64,000 bases of DNA. Origin: Saccharum officinarum. Its lineage: Eukaryota; Streptophyta; Magnoliopsida; Poales; Poaceae. The stretch spans positions 5,741,451 through 5,805,450 of the forward strand of contig CM036209.1 in the NCBI GenBank assembly GCA_020631735.1, written 5' to 3'. Position 1 is the stretch's first letter. Each line of letters opens with the position of its first letter. A program made the translations under genes and the position numbers. Below the pieces are notes generated by a model. The model was not told the origin of the DNA. It worked only from the letters and a program-made list of their open reading frames with translations, and ran no database searches. Positions 21,093 through 33,980 of the stretch are shown in pieces.

Positions 21093-23681
21093 ATGGTCGC
21101 CGCCTCTGCTCTCCTCCTCGCCCTGTACCTAGCACCAGTACTTCCCTTGTGCCTGTCGTCGGTCGGAGCCGTCGTCGTCGAACAACAACAACTCCTTGGC
21201 GAGGCACGCGCGCCCGGGTTCGCCGCGTGGCTCCGCGGCGTGCGGCGCCGCATCCACCAGCGGCCCGAGCTGGCCTTCCAGGAGCACCGCACCAGCGAGC
21301 TCGTGCGCGCCGAGCTCGACGCGATCGGCGTGCCCTACAGGTGGCCCGTCGCCCAGACCGGAGTTGTGGCCACCATTGCTGGCGCCGGCGGCGCCGGGCC
21401 CACGGTCGCGCTCCGGGCCGACATGGATGCGCTCCCAATACAGGTATGTATGGATTATGATATTCTTGCATAGAGAGAGAATTGTTTACACTTCCGTGGT
21501 TTCTAATTCTAAAAAAAAAATCGATCTCATTCTCCAAGAAGAGAGATTAATTGACTTTCAGTCAACTACTTTGTACAAGATGATTCATTATTAATTTCAT
21601 GAATGATGATCGATAAAAGTTGGTTCCATGGAGAATATTGGCCAACGCAGCGAGGGACTTGTGAACTTTTTAATCAATAACAAAATAACGCAAGTTATTT
21701 CTGGGGAGGATGTAACATGATGTTCAATATTATTGTGTACAACCATGAACCATCTCTTTAGTGTTTGGTTAACGTGGACATGTCCAAGATTATAGAAGTT
21801 AAGCCAGCTTTGTTGATAATTGATTATAAGTCATATGAAAGTTTGTCATCTAACACTATTCACTTCCTTTTTCTTTTTTGGCACTTGAGGTATCTATCAC
21901 ATTATCTCTATATGATTATTAGTTCACTAAGATTTTACCAATTGTGTATCAGATAGAACACCATACGTCCATACCCAATTTTCACACAACTAAATGCATC
22001 AACTGAACAGGATTATTTTCAAGTATACTGTTTTGTCATTTAAATCCTGGAATGAATAAGGAACATGTTGGAAGAAATTGTAAGGGAGTGAAAGCAACAC
22101 AAATGCCAACGTAATGTATAGTTTGCCAGCAAGTTAAGAGGAAAAAAATAGCTTCACCATTTGGTATTCTTTGCACCACAATCATGAATTGGATGTGGTC
22201 CTGGCTAGTCAGTGCCATATTTTCAATCCCCTGTAGTACTAACAACAATGCTCAGTAGTTAAATTGGTATTGTTTGTCTTTTTGTAGGAAATGGTAGATT
22301 GGGCATACAAGAGCCAAGAAAGTGGGAAAATGCATGCTTGTGGACATGATGCGCACACAACAATGCTCCTAGGAGCTGCTAAGCTACTTCAAGATCGGAA
22401 GGGTGACTTGAAGGTACTATATCTGCAATTGAAAAATATAATCTGAATTTTTGAAATATCACAGGCCATCAGCGAATTGATGACCTTTACTTTTAAGAAA
22501 GAACTGTCAGTGTAGTTATATATGGTTTTTTTTCTTCTAGTGGCTTGCTTTCAATAGATTTTTTTTTTTTTTGCATTCCATGCTCACACTCACGTGGTTA
22601 CAATTATTTTGTTCATTAGGGTATTGTAAAGCTTGTGTTCCAACCATCAGAGGAGGGCTATGGCGGAGCCTACTATGTCTTGCAAGAAGGTGCTCTTGAC
22701 GATGCGCCAGCCATATTTGGCATGCATGTGGACCCAGCACTTCCAGTAGGCGTTGTTGCATCTAGGCCAGGACCCGTCACTGCAACAGCAGGTCGATTCT
22801 TGGCAACCATTCATGGGAAAGGTGGTCATGCTGCAATGCCCCATGAATCCATCGACCCTGTTGTGGTTGCATCCACTGCAATCCTCAGTCTTCAGCAAAT
22901 CGTTGCTCGTGAAGTCGATCCCCTCCATGGTGCAGTAAGTGGCAAGATTACTATAGTCGTCCATTGCAAAAATTAATATATGTGTATATATGGATTATGT
23001 AGATTGCAAAATTGTATATGTTTGTGTATGGATTATATATGTAGAAACATTGAAAGATTGATGCCTCCCTACCACTGAATCTTTCAGGTGGTATCTATCA
23101 CTTTTGTGAAAGGAGGAGAAGCTTTCAATGTTATTCCGGAGTCTGCGACCTTTGGTGGCACCATGAGGAGCATTTCAGATGAAGGTTTATCATATCTCAT
23201 GAAGAGGATTAAAGAGGTAATTAACTTCCTCTAAAACCTGAACCTATATGAACATATCAGCATAGTCTCTACTACTACAGCTGAGAAGTGCTTCTATGCA
23301 TGTAAGATTGTAGAAGGACAGTCTTCGGCACATCACTGTACTGCTTCTGTGGACTTCATGAAGGAGAAGATGCGGCCTTATCCTGCTGTGGTCAACAATG
23401 AAAGGATGTATGCTCATGCAAAGGCAGTGGCCGAGAGCCTGCTAGGGGAAAAGAACGTCAGGGTTGCTCCTCAAGTGATGGGCGCTGAGGATTTTGGGTT
23501 CTATGCGCAGAGAATGGCCGGCGCCTTCTTCACCATTGGAGTTGGCAATGAGAGCACAATGGTGGCAGTAAAGCAACCTCACTCCCCCTACTTTGTGATC
23601 GATGAGGATGCGCTTCCCGTTGGAGCTGCATTCCATGCCGCAGTGGCAATTGATTTCTTGAAGAAACATGCATCAATATGA
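21093..23681 (+). CDS. IAA-amino acid hydrolase, ILR1-like (peptidase M20 family), 5 exons
   Basis: Exons 21093-21443, 22288-22413, 22620-22934, 23088-23216 and 23307-23681 join into 431 aa, the usual family size. By family knowledge these enzymes release free auxin (or jasmonate) from amino-acid conjugates, generally in the ER lumen. Residues about 5-28 are a hydrophobic signal peptide. The metal site is complete by position: C135 and H137 in the ACGHDAH motif, E171 in SEEG, H195 in GMHVDP and H399 in QPHSPYF; E170 is the expected catalytic base. The [14 protein letters not shown] and [10 protein letters not shown] blocks are also typical. The protein ends KKHASI, with no KDEL/HDEL-type retention signal. 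The start chosen is the ATG in gccATGG; the GTG two codons earlier is not used. Introns are short to medium and all GT-AG. The substrate conjugate cannot be told from the sequence. Confidence 0.95.
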
Positions 23682-25920
23682 ACTTAAATGGAGAGTAGTA
23701 GCTTGTCTAAATGTTTTGGGTGACTGTTAGATATGTTTTTCATCACTTCTCCTATATTTTAGGTGCTTGATTTTTTTATTGTTGTTTAGGCAACATGTTT
23801 TTTTTATTGTTTGACTATAGAAAAATTGTTAATTATGTATCTTTTTAATTTTACTAGTTGGTTGTCTAAAATTATTTTTGTCTAAAAATTCAGTCACTTG
23901 AAATATAGCAACTCTCATATTTCATTGTGTGGAAGTGAGATGATTACTCTCATTTTTCATCGTGTGGAAGTGAATTTAAGTTTTTTTTTCTTTTGTTTCG
24001 TTGTCCTACAGCCTTGGGGAGTAACAATGTCCTTCACTTATTTCATCCAAAACTTCGATTTAGGTTCTTCAAGGATATTGAGACGTAGATATATCATCGA
24101 AGCTTTAGCATTTTAAAGAATATAAACAGCAAAACATATTTGGAATTTATTAAAAAATAATGGTATTCTCCCCGTTCCAAACCGTGTTACTAAGTCAAAC
24201 CTATCCAGCTTTAATCAACTTTATAGAAAAATGCACAAACATGTATAATGTTAGGATTCATTAGATACACCATATAATATATCTTGACAATGCGTTTGTT
24301 TAATATTGCAGATGTTTATACATTTTTCTATAAACCTAGTCAAAATTAGATAAATTTGACTTTATAACAATGATAAATAAAATAGCTTACAATTTAAAGC
24401 AGGCGAATATATTGCTATTGCTGATTTTTAGAGAGTGCACGCGGGGTACTAACTGTGGCATGGTTTGTTTTACATGATTCACTATGATGCTTGTATAATT
24501 TTTTTTATCTGATATGATGCTTGTATAATCCCTTCATGTTTCACATTCAGTGATAGATTCTTGGGATGATGCCACAAACTCCTAATTTCTTGCACCGGGT
24601 ACTTTTGTTTCTCATTTGTTTGTTGAAAGACTGCTTGCCCCGGTTGCAAATTGCTTCAAATTTGTAGCGATCATAGGACGTGGGCGTCCGTCCCGTTCGG
24701 ACGCCACGCGCCTGGATCTGGGGACCAGCCAGCCCAATAAATCTCATGTTCGGCCCCTTTTGTTGCTCGCCTTGCGTTGCTCCTACTTCTCCTCCGCCGC
24801 CCGTGTCCCCTTCTGTTGCTCCTCCGCCCGCCCCACTGCTCCTCCCGCTGCTTCGCGCGCCCGCCCCGCTGCTCTTTGATGTTGCTTCTGTTCCGCACGG
24901 CCGTCTCCTTGCTCCTGTCACTGCTCCGCCATCCGGCCTGACGACACCGACAGGCACCGCCAGCACAAGGAGAAGAGTCAGGCCCTGGCATGGAAGCCCT
25001 CCAGCCTCGCTTGCTGCTATGGCCGTGGCGCCCCGATGCAGACGGCGGAGGAGGCGGCATCGGGATGTGATGCATATTGCAAGCTCACATTTCAAATGTT
25101 TCAAATGTTTTAGAGGTACGTTGCAAGCATTTTCATACGGATGTTGCAAAAGTAGATTGGGTTGTTGCATATGTTGTAATGATTGTATACGTATGTTGCA
25201 AGAGTCTCTCTCCAATGTTTTATCTGTTTTTCAGACGTATGTTGCAAGCGTGTTTATTTGGATATTGCATATGTTTTCACACATATGTTGCAAATGTTTT
25301 ATCTAGATGTTGTGTATGTTTTGCAATAGTTTTCAAGTGTTTCAGACACAAGTTTCAAGTATTTCATCTGTCTTTTTTATAGGTTACAAATGTTATGTCC
25401 GAATGTTTCGAATGTAGATTAGTTTTTACACATGAAATACACGTGGGAAGCTCGAGGGATGTGAGCAGTCGCCGTGGGCGTGCGGCGTGGGCCACGTTCG
25501 GCGGCGCGGGTGAGCAACGTCCAACCGGCGCAGGCCCTTACGTGGATGTGGGAAAATAGGCTGCAGCCGCGGGCGTCCGGCCGTGGTGAGCGGTGCGAAT
25601 TTGTACAGCCGGAGCTAATGAGGATGTAGCTGCCTTGCTTAACAACGATGCCTCCATTATAATCCACGTCACGTCGATCATAACAATGAATGAATCAACT
25701 TATTTATTTAAATAATAAGACGACGAAGAAAAACAAGAGAATGCCATCACCATTTGTAATCTCGATCCCCGCCGCACAAGCTTGATCGGACGGTCAGCAC
25801 TCACCAGACAGTCAGAGACGCGAACACACGGGTCCGCCGCCACCTGCCCGCCCGTCGGCCCCTCCCTCGCCGGTCGCCGCCGCTCCAGTCGAATTTGAAG
25901 GGAGACCGACGGACGGACCG
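23682..25920. other. Intergenic region with MITE relic and microrepeat element
   Basis: After the hydrolase 3' UTR comes an AT-rich stretch with a decayed Stowaway-like element (about 24165-24412), then the repeat unit at 24660-25600. The final 200 bp before 25921 are the GC-rich 5' region of the FMC1-like gene. No other gene was seen. Confidence 0.5.
24660..25600. repeat. Repeat unit 2 with TTGCAACA-type microrepeat array
   Basis: A GC-rich left part (24660-25060) leads into about 320 bp (25085-25405) of degenerate tgttgcaa / gttttcagacgtatg words, then a GC-rich right part ending near gggcgtccgg. The left edge includes gggcgtccg and cggacgcc words that mirror the right edge, suggesting short inverted termini. 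It is the same family as 5870-7200 and 42575-43450, with the words in the opposite orientation. The long open frames across it look like shadows of low-complexity GC-rich DNA. Confidence 0.55.
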
Positions 25921-26748
25921 ATGGCGGCGGCGGCGGCGGCGGCGTACCGGCGGGTGCTGAAGGCGGTGCAGAAGCACGTCGGCGGGGGCGCCGCCAAGCA
26001 GCACTTCCGCGACTTCGTGGCGGCCGAGTTCCGCGCCCCCGCCGGCACGGAGGCCGACGCCAGGGCCAGGCTGCGGCTCGCCGGGGACTACGCCTACCTC
26101 CTCACCAGCGTCCACCACCACAAGGTATTGGAGATCGCGTGTGCTATGATGTTCCGGTGCGCCGTATTTGGTCAGTGTTGTGCCTCTGGTAACGGCGTTG
26201 ATCTGCTCCCTTTCCTACGAGTGAGGTAAGTGTTCGATGAAATGGCAACGAGGGGTTGCGTTGCTTAGAGAATGTGATGTGATTTAACGAGAGCCCTGTA
26301 TCACGAGAACTTGGGGTTAGGGTCTCAGAGGTGATCAACTGCTAATTGATAGCTGTTGGCTGACCCAGACCCAATCCCCAATCGTTGATTTGGTAATTAG
26401 TGGCGCAGTATGGTTCATAAATCATAATCATGCAATGAGTTGGATAATACACTGCACCATATGTTTGCTCATTTCAGTCAGAGTGTGGACACATGGTGGT
26501 TTAATTGCTCATTTCCGTGATTCGACCTGATTAGATATACCTTTCAACACCGAGTGTGTTCTCAATAGCACTATACTGTCAGCTTATCATGCACTATGGA
26601 ATCCATTAACTCTACATCGTGCTTGATTGTCCAGGACCTGCTGTTCTCGTACAATATAGCTGTGGACCGATCTGATGAAATGAAGAAGATATTGAACAAA
26701 TCTGCCGCCAGTGTAGGCCTCCAGCTTCCTGATGTCTACCAGCCATGA
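25921..26748 (+). CDS. FMC1-like small mitochondrial protein (LYR-type fold), 2 exons
   Basis: Exons 25921-26124 and 26635-26748 give 105 aa. The sequence shows a YRRVLKAVQKH start helix, a DYAYLLTSVHHHKDLLFSYN central helix and a SAASVGLQLPDVYQP tail. The order Y-x-x-L-L, then 'L-x-S-I/V-x-x-H', then 'SA-x-x-VGL-x-LP' matches the FMC1 family (yeast Fmc1 and its human homologue), which helps assembly or stability of the mitochondrial F1 ATPase. Function in this plant is inferred from family membership only. There is no clear cleavable presequence, as is usual in this family. The ATG lies in gaccgATGGC with an alanine-rich start. The gene is convergent with the S-acyltransferase gene, with 626 bp between the stop codons. 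Confidence 0.8.
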
Positions 26749-27374
26749 GGGCTTCTTTTCTTCGCGTATGTGTGATCCATGATACTGCCTTTTAGCTATG
26801 GAACTTCGTTTTTGTGTCCTACATTCCATTTACCTCGGAAAGTTTGGTTTCCAATTCTATTGTACTCACAATAATTAGAAATGGCGTTGGTTTATTAAAT
26901 ATGCCATTCAACGATGTATGAATTGTTTCTACAAAAGTCAATTGCTCCTGTGCTGTAATACGCACAATATCTAGATTGTATTACATCTCCGGTCGTTTCT
27001 ATCCACTGTCCCTTCCACTTTATCAATCTGACCTGGCATACGGAAACAAGCAACCAGTCAACTTTTTTGATACATCCACGTTTCTCATCCAAGATCAACA
27101 TGCTCGGAAAGACTAAGATGCAAAAAACATTAGGAACAATGCATGAAAAATGTACAAAATTTATTCAGATGAACACACTCTCATTAAAAACATTTTCTAT
27201 TTTCTTAAATATCTTGTATGTTGCCTACCCCAACTTGCTTGGCATAAGAAGGCTCTGTTATTGTGTTGTATGTATCCTATATATGTTATAAAGAATCACA
27301 TCAACTGACAAATCACAATGCCCATATCTACAAACAAGTCCCCAAATATACACAGATAAAACAAAGCTATCTTC

Positions 27375-30219
27375 TCATTCCTTCGGAAACTTGGCAGTTC
27401 TATTCAAACTATTAGTTTCTTTAGCATCACCCTCACCTGGTGGTTCTGTGATAGCTTCTGCAGATGCTTGGGTTGTAGTTGTATTCGGACTGCCAATTTC
27501 ATTAACATCGTCCTCACTTGTTTCATCGTTGAATGCCGTGGCAGCTCCTGCAGATGTCCCAGCATCTCCATTTCCTTGTGCCCAAGCTATAGGAAAATGC
27601 ACTGATTTTTCACCAGCATTTCTGTTCTTGTCATCTGAACTCTCTTCAAAAGAACCATAGTCTATGTTCTGAAGTACCGTTGGAATCTGCATACCCCCAA
27701 CAAGTACTTCTTTGCTTTCCATGTCTAGATCAATCTTTTCTCTTGGGTTTGTCACATCCAGCCCAATGTATGGAGTGTAGAATCCAGCTTCAAGTGCGCC
27801 CTCACCTACCCATGAACGAAAATTGTTCATCGGAGGTGGTATCTTAGTAAAGAACACTTCTGCAAAGTTTGCTGCAATGCTCTTCCGGTAGGGATTGTCC
27901 TTCTTGTCATAATGGTATCTAAAGTTTTCATATGTTGTCTGCAAAATATATAGGTAGTAATTAATATCAATTAAAAGTATTGGAGGCTGTAAGTACTAAC
28001 AGTAGGCATTGCAACTTATGGAAAATTTGCACAACTTTGCATTCTGCAGATCGTAATCAACTTAATATTTTGGATAACATACTGTTCATAACCTTCATAA
28101 GCAGGTTTATACATGTACTACATGTTGTAAAAATACATTTTCCCCTTTATTTTCGTTATGTATGTAGCTTGTACAGTCTTTGCATTTTAATGAAATTTTA
28201 AGTAGAGATTTCCGGAAATCCAATTAAAATATTTGGTCAGTACAAATCCCTGTTGCTTTAACTATATCCTATTATCTACCAGTCCCAGAGCAAATTTCCC
28301 TATTTGGATTACCATCTTAATCTGTGGAGCTACTAGTTCAAGATATCAAAACTGTCTTGATATATCATATAGTCCTGTCAAGTGCATTGCTCGATTTCTG
28401 GTATAATAAGATCAGAGTTTGTAACAGTATTCTAAAAACTATATGCAACCAAAGGAAGTACAATCACCTGATTAGTACTGATTAGATAGAGATGAAACAC
28501 TGTGAGGCCTCCAACAAACCAAACAACAATAGAAGTATATATGATTAGCGCAAATGAATATGCTTCCTTGCGCAAGGCCTTCCAGATAAAGCCTCCATTG
28601 TCTTTCATTTGGCTATAGACACTCAGCCATGAAAAAATAAAGACAAATATGCACTGGAAAGTCGACATTGCTATGAACAGAAAGAAGAAGCGGTAGTTCC
28701 TCTGCAAGAAGCATTGAAACAACAGTGATTATTATTTATTCAAGGACAATGGAAACCATTTAAGAATGAAATATTGATAGGAATGCAATATTGTTAGAAC
28801 TTACTGTTTATTTCTAAAGTATTATTGCATTTCTGTTATATGGCTTTGGATTATGCTTGGCTAATCATTTTAATGCAAACTATGACACTATGTCCTCGAA
28901 GCCTATATGTTAGGTGTGGTTCAATACTCCTATTAGAAATTTGGAAGATCACTTTCCTAGTTAGGTGTCGAATCTGATTAACAAATCCAGTCGGAGTTGA
29001 CAACTTTCCCTGGTTTATTAAGTGAAAAGTTAGTTGCCACTAATTGTTTGGTCAAGCACAACTGAGTGGATCAGTTTTGGTTAATAGTACAACTAGATGC
29101 ATGCATAAGTCCAAGTTACTGAAACTAATATGTTTGATGTCAATGATATGCATAACAGTTATGAAATAAGTGGATTGACACATGGTCTTCCAGTGGAGGT
29201 CTGGAGCTAGACTTCGATAATTTCAACATTCAAATTACTGCATAGCTGAGTCGGTTACTTACAAGTCCAATGCACTGGCCGACCCATGGGCAATGGTGGT
29301 CAAACTTGTGGACACAGTTGTTGCAGATGGAGCAGTGCGAGGATCGTGGTGGACGGTACCTCAGGCAGGTCTCGCAAAACTTCACCTTCACCGTGAAGCC
29401 ATTAATGATGACGTCCTTGGTCCGACGGAACCTCATCCGTGGGGTTCTCCCACCGCTCCAGTCCATAGACGGAGTGTTGGAGCCAAGAAACTCGTCAGCT
29501 TCAGGAGGCGCTCTCGTGTTCCTTGGCACGATTCCTGGGTCTCTGGCGGATGTCATGGACAGGAAGACAAGGTCCTGCATTTGAAGCCATGGTTCAGTTT
29601 TGGGCTGTACTGGGAATTGGATGTTTTATCCTTGAAACTCCTGGATGGTCACAGTTTCAGATATCTAGGTTGAAACCATCGTTGAATTCATGGTAATTGC
29701 TGGGAGAAGACAGTAGAGTCGGCAGAGATGGCCCAAAGAGATACTGACCATGATTGTTGTGATGGTGACTATGAGCGCTGCTGCTTGATGCATTTGCTGC
29801 TGCCCACCAGAGCCGTAGAACTTGGATTTCCTCTGGTAGCAGAAGATGATGGTTGGGGCGACGATGAGGAACGTCGTGAGCAGGAGGGACGCGGCATCGG
29901 GTCCGAATATCAGCCGCCCGCCACACAGGAATATCTGCAGATGGTTGGTGGGAGCTGCTCTTGTCAGTAAAACTCTGGTCTGTTTCCGGCTGGCAACGTT
30001 TGTTTGAAGAGTTCTCAAACCATTTGAAGAACAAGATCACTACTGGTAATAAAGGAGCTAGAGAAGGAGATGGAAGCTCACGTTGTTTCCCTTCCAAGCC
30101 TGGTAGATCCTCCTGGGCTTGGCCTCCTGCTCCTGCTCCTGCTCATCCTCAGCAGGCTCTGAGGGCTTCATGACGATGCCCTCTAGTCCTGGCTGCTGCT
30201 GCTCCTCCTGATGCTGCAT
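27375..30219 (-). CDS. DHHC protein S-acyltransferase (palmitoyltransferase), 5 exons
   Basis: Exons in transcript order 30219-30082, 29934-29749, 29574-29263, 28701-28468 and 27938-27375 join into 477 aa, all GT-AG and in phase 0. By family knowledge the enzyme attaches palmitate to cysteines of membrane-associated proteins. Two membrane segments come first (about 59-80 and 96-116), then a DPG motif (SARDPGIVP), a cysteine-rich domain ([20 protein letters not shown]), and the catalytic [13 protein letters not shown] with D200-H201-H202-C203. Two further membrane segments (about 217-238 and 261-287) and a TTYE motif at 291 follow. This is the full plant PAT order without ankyrin repeats. The acidic glutamine-rich N-terminus and a long polar C-terminal tail (about 180 residues) are cytosolic by topology. 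The start is the ATG of MQHQEEQ; an upstream in-frame GTG is not used. The substrate is unknown. Confidence 0.95.
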
Positions 30220-31437
30220 GATGCTTGTTCTGATTCTCTCACGAGTCACGCCATGGTGATGGCGAGATGGACATCTGTGCCTGCCTTGCTTTCAACGGAT
30301 GATGGTCCAGAGGAGAAGCATTGTTGTTGCCGTAGGAGCAGCGCCCAGCATTGGCATGCCTGCTCACAGTCAAGCTGTACTGCAGGCCAATAACTGGATT
30401 ACCCTTTTTAATTTAAGGAGTCTCCAAGGACAGGCAGGGAGGAGTGGTGACATTGAGCATGCAGATGCAGAGAGAAGCATAGGGATTACGGTGCTTGGGT
30501 TTTGTCATGCCCTGCCCTGCTGTACGTTTAGGCTGGGTTTGGTGTGTCCTGTTGACAATTCAGGCAGAAGGTGGGTGCGATGCCAGTGCGTTACATTCTT
30601 ATTCTTATCCTGCCGCGATCCCCGCTGGGAATTTCGTCTCCCTGGAACGCCTGTTAGCATATACTGTGTACTCTACTCTGTCTGGTAACTATAAACTACT
30701 ATAGCAGCATTTAACTTTGTCTGCTGGGTTTGCTGGAATGTGGAATCATCTTGGAATGTTGCATGCTGAATGTGTGCTATGTTTGCAACAAGGCCGACGA
30801 TGGCGCAATGGTATACGCCTGCTCCCTTGTCTAAGTAAGTTTTGTTGTTGTCACTGACGACAGTGAGTATATTGGATATATACGAATGGTTAAGACAAGG
30901 TAAGCTAGCTAGGTCATTTTTAACTAAGTTGTGTTAAACAGCAAACACCATGCATATTATATAGGGAAAAACAAAGGGAGTATAGGAGGACATTTTTTAA
31001 GGCGTCCGATTCAGATCATCCGGCCTAAGTGTTTTCGTGTACCGGCAGTCCTTTGTCCAAGTCGAAATATAATCATATCTAAGTTCAGTCAAATTATACA
31101 GAAAAAAGTAATAATAATATGTACAATATGAATGTGAAATGCGCATAATTAGATCCACTGTAAAGTATCCTTTACCCTATTAAAAATATGTGTTGTTTCA
31201 GACTTTCAGTTTTTTAGATTTTATACGAGTTGTGTTAGACGCGTTCGTACTCCTGTCCGCAAGCTCGGTCAAGTTTAAGATTAGGTAGCTTTGAAGATGA
31301 GTAGTACATGTACAGCAGTAGAATGGAATTATCCTGGAACTGCGCGCGTGTCGATGCTGGATTAGGACTGACCTCTTTGGTTGCACGTGAACTTGTGCTG
31401 CTGTTTTTTGTCGTGTTTTTTTCTTGTGATATACAGC

Positions 31438-31552
31438 CTGTTCGTTTCGCTGGTTTATTGTGCTGAAAGCACTGTTCGCTGGTTTGTTGTGAGAGAAAAA
31501 CACTGCTGGATGGCTGCTGATTCTGCTGATAAGTCCAAACGAACAGGGCGAT
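31438..31552. repeat. Small MITE with CCTGTTCG termini
   Basis: The left end gcctgttcgtttcgctgg and the right end taagtccaaacgaacagggc are inverted. The interior repeats 'gctggtttattgtgctgaaag' and 'gctggtttgttgtgagag' style halves. About 115 bp, non-coding. It is the same kind of terminus as 32412-32496. No clear target duplication was found. Confidence 0.6.
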
Positions 31553-32249
31553 AGTACATACATGGGTTTGTTTTCCGGTCAACGACGGCGTACTCGGTGC
31601 GGTGCAGGGTGCCGCGGTGGTGAAGTTGCACGCGGCTTCGCTTTACCTTGAAAGGAAACTAACCAAGTGGCCTGCCCGGCCCGGCCCAGCCCAGGCCCAG
31701 GCCGCGAACCCACCATGAAGGTGGTGAGGCTGAGGCAGGCGCTGTCAGCTGGCCATGGCTGAACGCCGGACGCCGACCGCACAAGGGGGGACATTTAACT
31801 ATTTGCCACTTTTAGCTATGGTCAATTAATCCCTCTCACATCCACTTCTCTCACGTGGGTGGCAAATCTGTTGCCACCCCCAACATAGTGGCAATGGGTT
31901 AATTATACCCACAAGTGGAGTCATGTGCCCAGCCCGGTGGTCCAGCCAATCATATCGCTCCACCTCCAACGTCCAACCCTTTCTTTTTTTATTTTAAATA
32001 AAAAAAAACCTCCAACGTCCAACCCCAAGTGCCCAACCACGGCTGTTTATTCTACTGCTCTACTTCTTACATTCAAAATTGTAATTGTAAGTTATTCTAT
32101 TTTTTATATTACCTTCATCTCCAAAAATATGATGTTTTAATTTTATCCGAAGTCAAACTATCTTAAGTTTTAGATAGCGTTTGGTTCCAAGACAAGGCGA
32201 TATGGGATAATCCCATCTCTGATTCATAGGGTAGGACCATATCACTTTA

Positions 32250-32404
32250 GTGTTTGCTCGTGGAAATAAGATCGTTACAGTTTTATATTTGGTTAGGTAG
32301 ATGAAGGGGTTGGGTCCATCCCGCTTTGGTTGTGGGAATGAGATCATTCTAGTTTTATGTTTGGTTAGGTAGATGAAGGGGTTGGATCCATCCCGCTTTG
32401 GTTG
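32250..32404. repeat. Tandem repeat, 72-bp unit, two copies plus a partial one
   Basis: The block starting agttttatatttggttagg at 32279 recurs at 32351 (agttttatgtttggttagg) with few changes through gatgaaggggttggrtccat and cccgctttggttg. The preceding 28 bp resemble the end of the unit. The surrounding 32170-32410 may be one MITE-like element, since it starts tagcgtttggttcc. Confidence 0.75.
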
Positions 32405-32411
32405 ATTCATA

Positions 32412-32496
32412 GGCCCTGTTCAGCTGGCTTATAATCCGTACTTTTTAACTTGTGTTTTCAGCCGGAACAGTGTTTCAGCACAAGCGAACGGGGCCA
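32412..32496. repeat. Very short MITE with GGCCCTGTTC termini
   Basis: The left end ggccctgttcagctggctta and the right end cacaagcgaacggggcc form imperfect inverted repeats around ttataatccgtactttt. 85 bp, non-coding. Confidence 0.6.
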
Positions 32497-33591
32497 CTGT
32501 TAATTTGACACGGTTAGGTTGTAGCTATCTATGAGCCCACCTGTTTTTCATGGGCTCCATCTGTCATCCTCCTATCTTTTCTCTTTTTTTTGTCAAAATC
32601 GATTGTCTTCACCCCAGTTGCCCACCCCGCTGCCCACGTCCACCACGCCCAAGTCTGAGGCCGAGCTCGCTTGATTGTGTGAGCTCGCCAGAGCTCTTCC
32701 TCCCACTTTCGTTGCCCGACTGCCCCGCCCCATCATCGCCTCATGTGTTAGAGAGCTCACCTCACATCGTCGACACCCGTCCGCCTGCCAGGAAGTACGA
32801 TGACATATGATATATTTTAGTCCGTATTTTTTTTAGGGGACGAGCTCACCCTAGATTACACGGAATATTTTGGGTGGGATTTCTTTGTCTCTACTTGTCT
32901 GCCAACCAAATACCATGAGAAATGGGTCCACCGGCGAGAGACTGGTGATGTACGAGGACATATGGTATGTTTTAGTTTCTTTTGCTTGCTACACTAGATT
33001 TTTTTCTCGAGTATGTGTGAGAGCCGCGCATCGTTTGTATTAAGTAGCATATAACCACCAACGTACATTGGGATTAATTGGTGTTTTCGAGCTACATGTT
33101 GAGCTTGAATGTTTGTCGCGCCGGATTATATTAAAAATTATCTTTTTTTTTGCATCTTATTCTAATTTAGCATGTCGCAGGAGCTGGCTTTTTCGCTTCA
33201 ACTCCCCGTGAGAGCAAATATTCCAGTATTTAACGATGTTGTGTTTTCAGTGGTAGTCGACGTTCTCGTCGACAGTAGGATGTTTGAGGTGACTTCGTCA
33301 ATCTCAACGATTTGCCAGACCAGTCTTCGAAGAAGTTCATAGGAATAGGGTTTGCATGCGTGCGTTCATAGGTACAGGTGTGTGCGCATCATAAGCATCT
33401 ACATTGTACTGTGTGATTTTTAAAAAAACATGTCACAAAGAGCCAATATTAGTATGTAGCTGTGGATGCATATGGGCCCCTTAAAATACAAATTTAGTGG
33501 TAAAATCTAATGCATCCTCTATACAAAAGCTTTAATTACTAGTTTTACTATGATTTTAAATAAATCGTCTATGGTGTAGGAATAGTATACT

Positions 33592-33980
33592 ATTATCTCC
33601 TCCCACAAAGAGTATCATTCTTTCGAGAAGTTAAATGTTTTTTATTTTAACCAAATGTATATAATATATAGGGAAATTATTTCCTACCCCTAGAAGAAAC
33701 TACTCTCTAGAGTAGAAAAAATGCATATGTACAATGCATAATTTATATCATTAGATAGACCACTAAATATATTTTCATAGTATATTTATTTGGGTTACGA
33801 ATGTTGTTAATTATTTTTATAAATCCGGTTAAAGTTAAGAAAGTTTAAGCCACACAAACCTACAGTGACACTCTTGTGGAACCCAAGAAAATACTCGTTC
33901 TAAAAAAATTCTTTTTTTATGAGTCTTAACAAATTTGACGTGATTAATAGAAAAATATTTTTTTGGACGGAGAGAGTATT
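33592..33980. repeat. Diverged Stowaway-type MITE upstream of GFAT
   Basis: The left side reads tatctcctcccacaaagagta and the right side ttggacggagagagta, approximately inverse to each other and to the ctccctccgtc Stowaway terminus. The interior is AT-rich (about 390 bp) with taagccacacaaacc-like words. The ends are decayed, so the limits are approximate. It ends about 425 bp upstream of the GFAT start codon. Confidence 0.45.

Noticed and set aside
24547..25215. 222-codon minus-strand frame and a 208-codon plus-strand frame
   Set aside because: Both cross the GC-rich part of the second microrepeat unit and disagree with each other. The composition is low-complexity.
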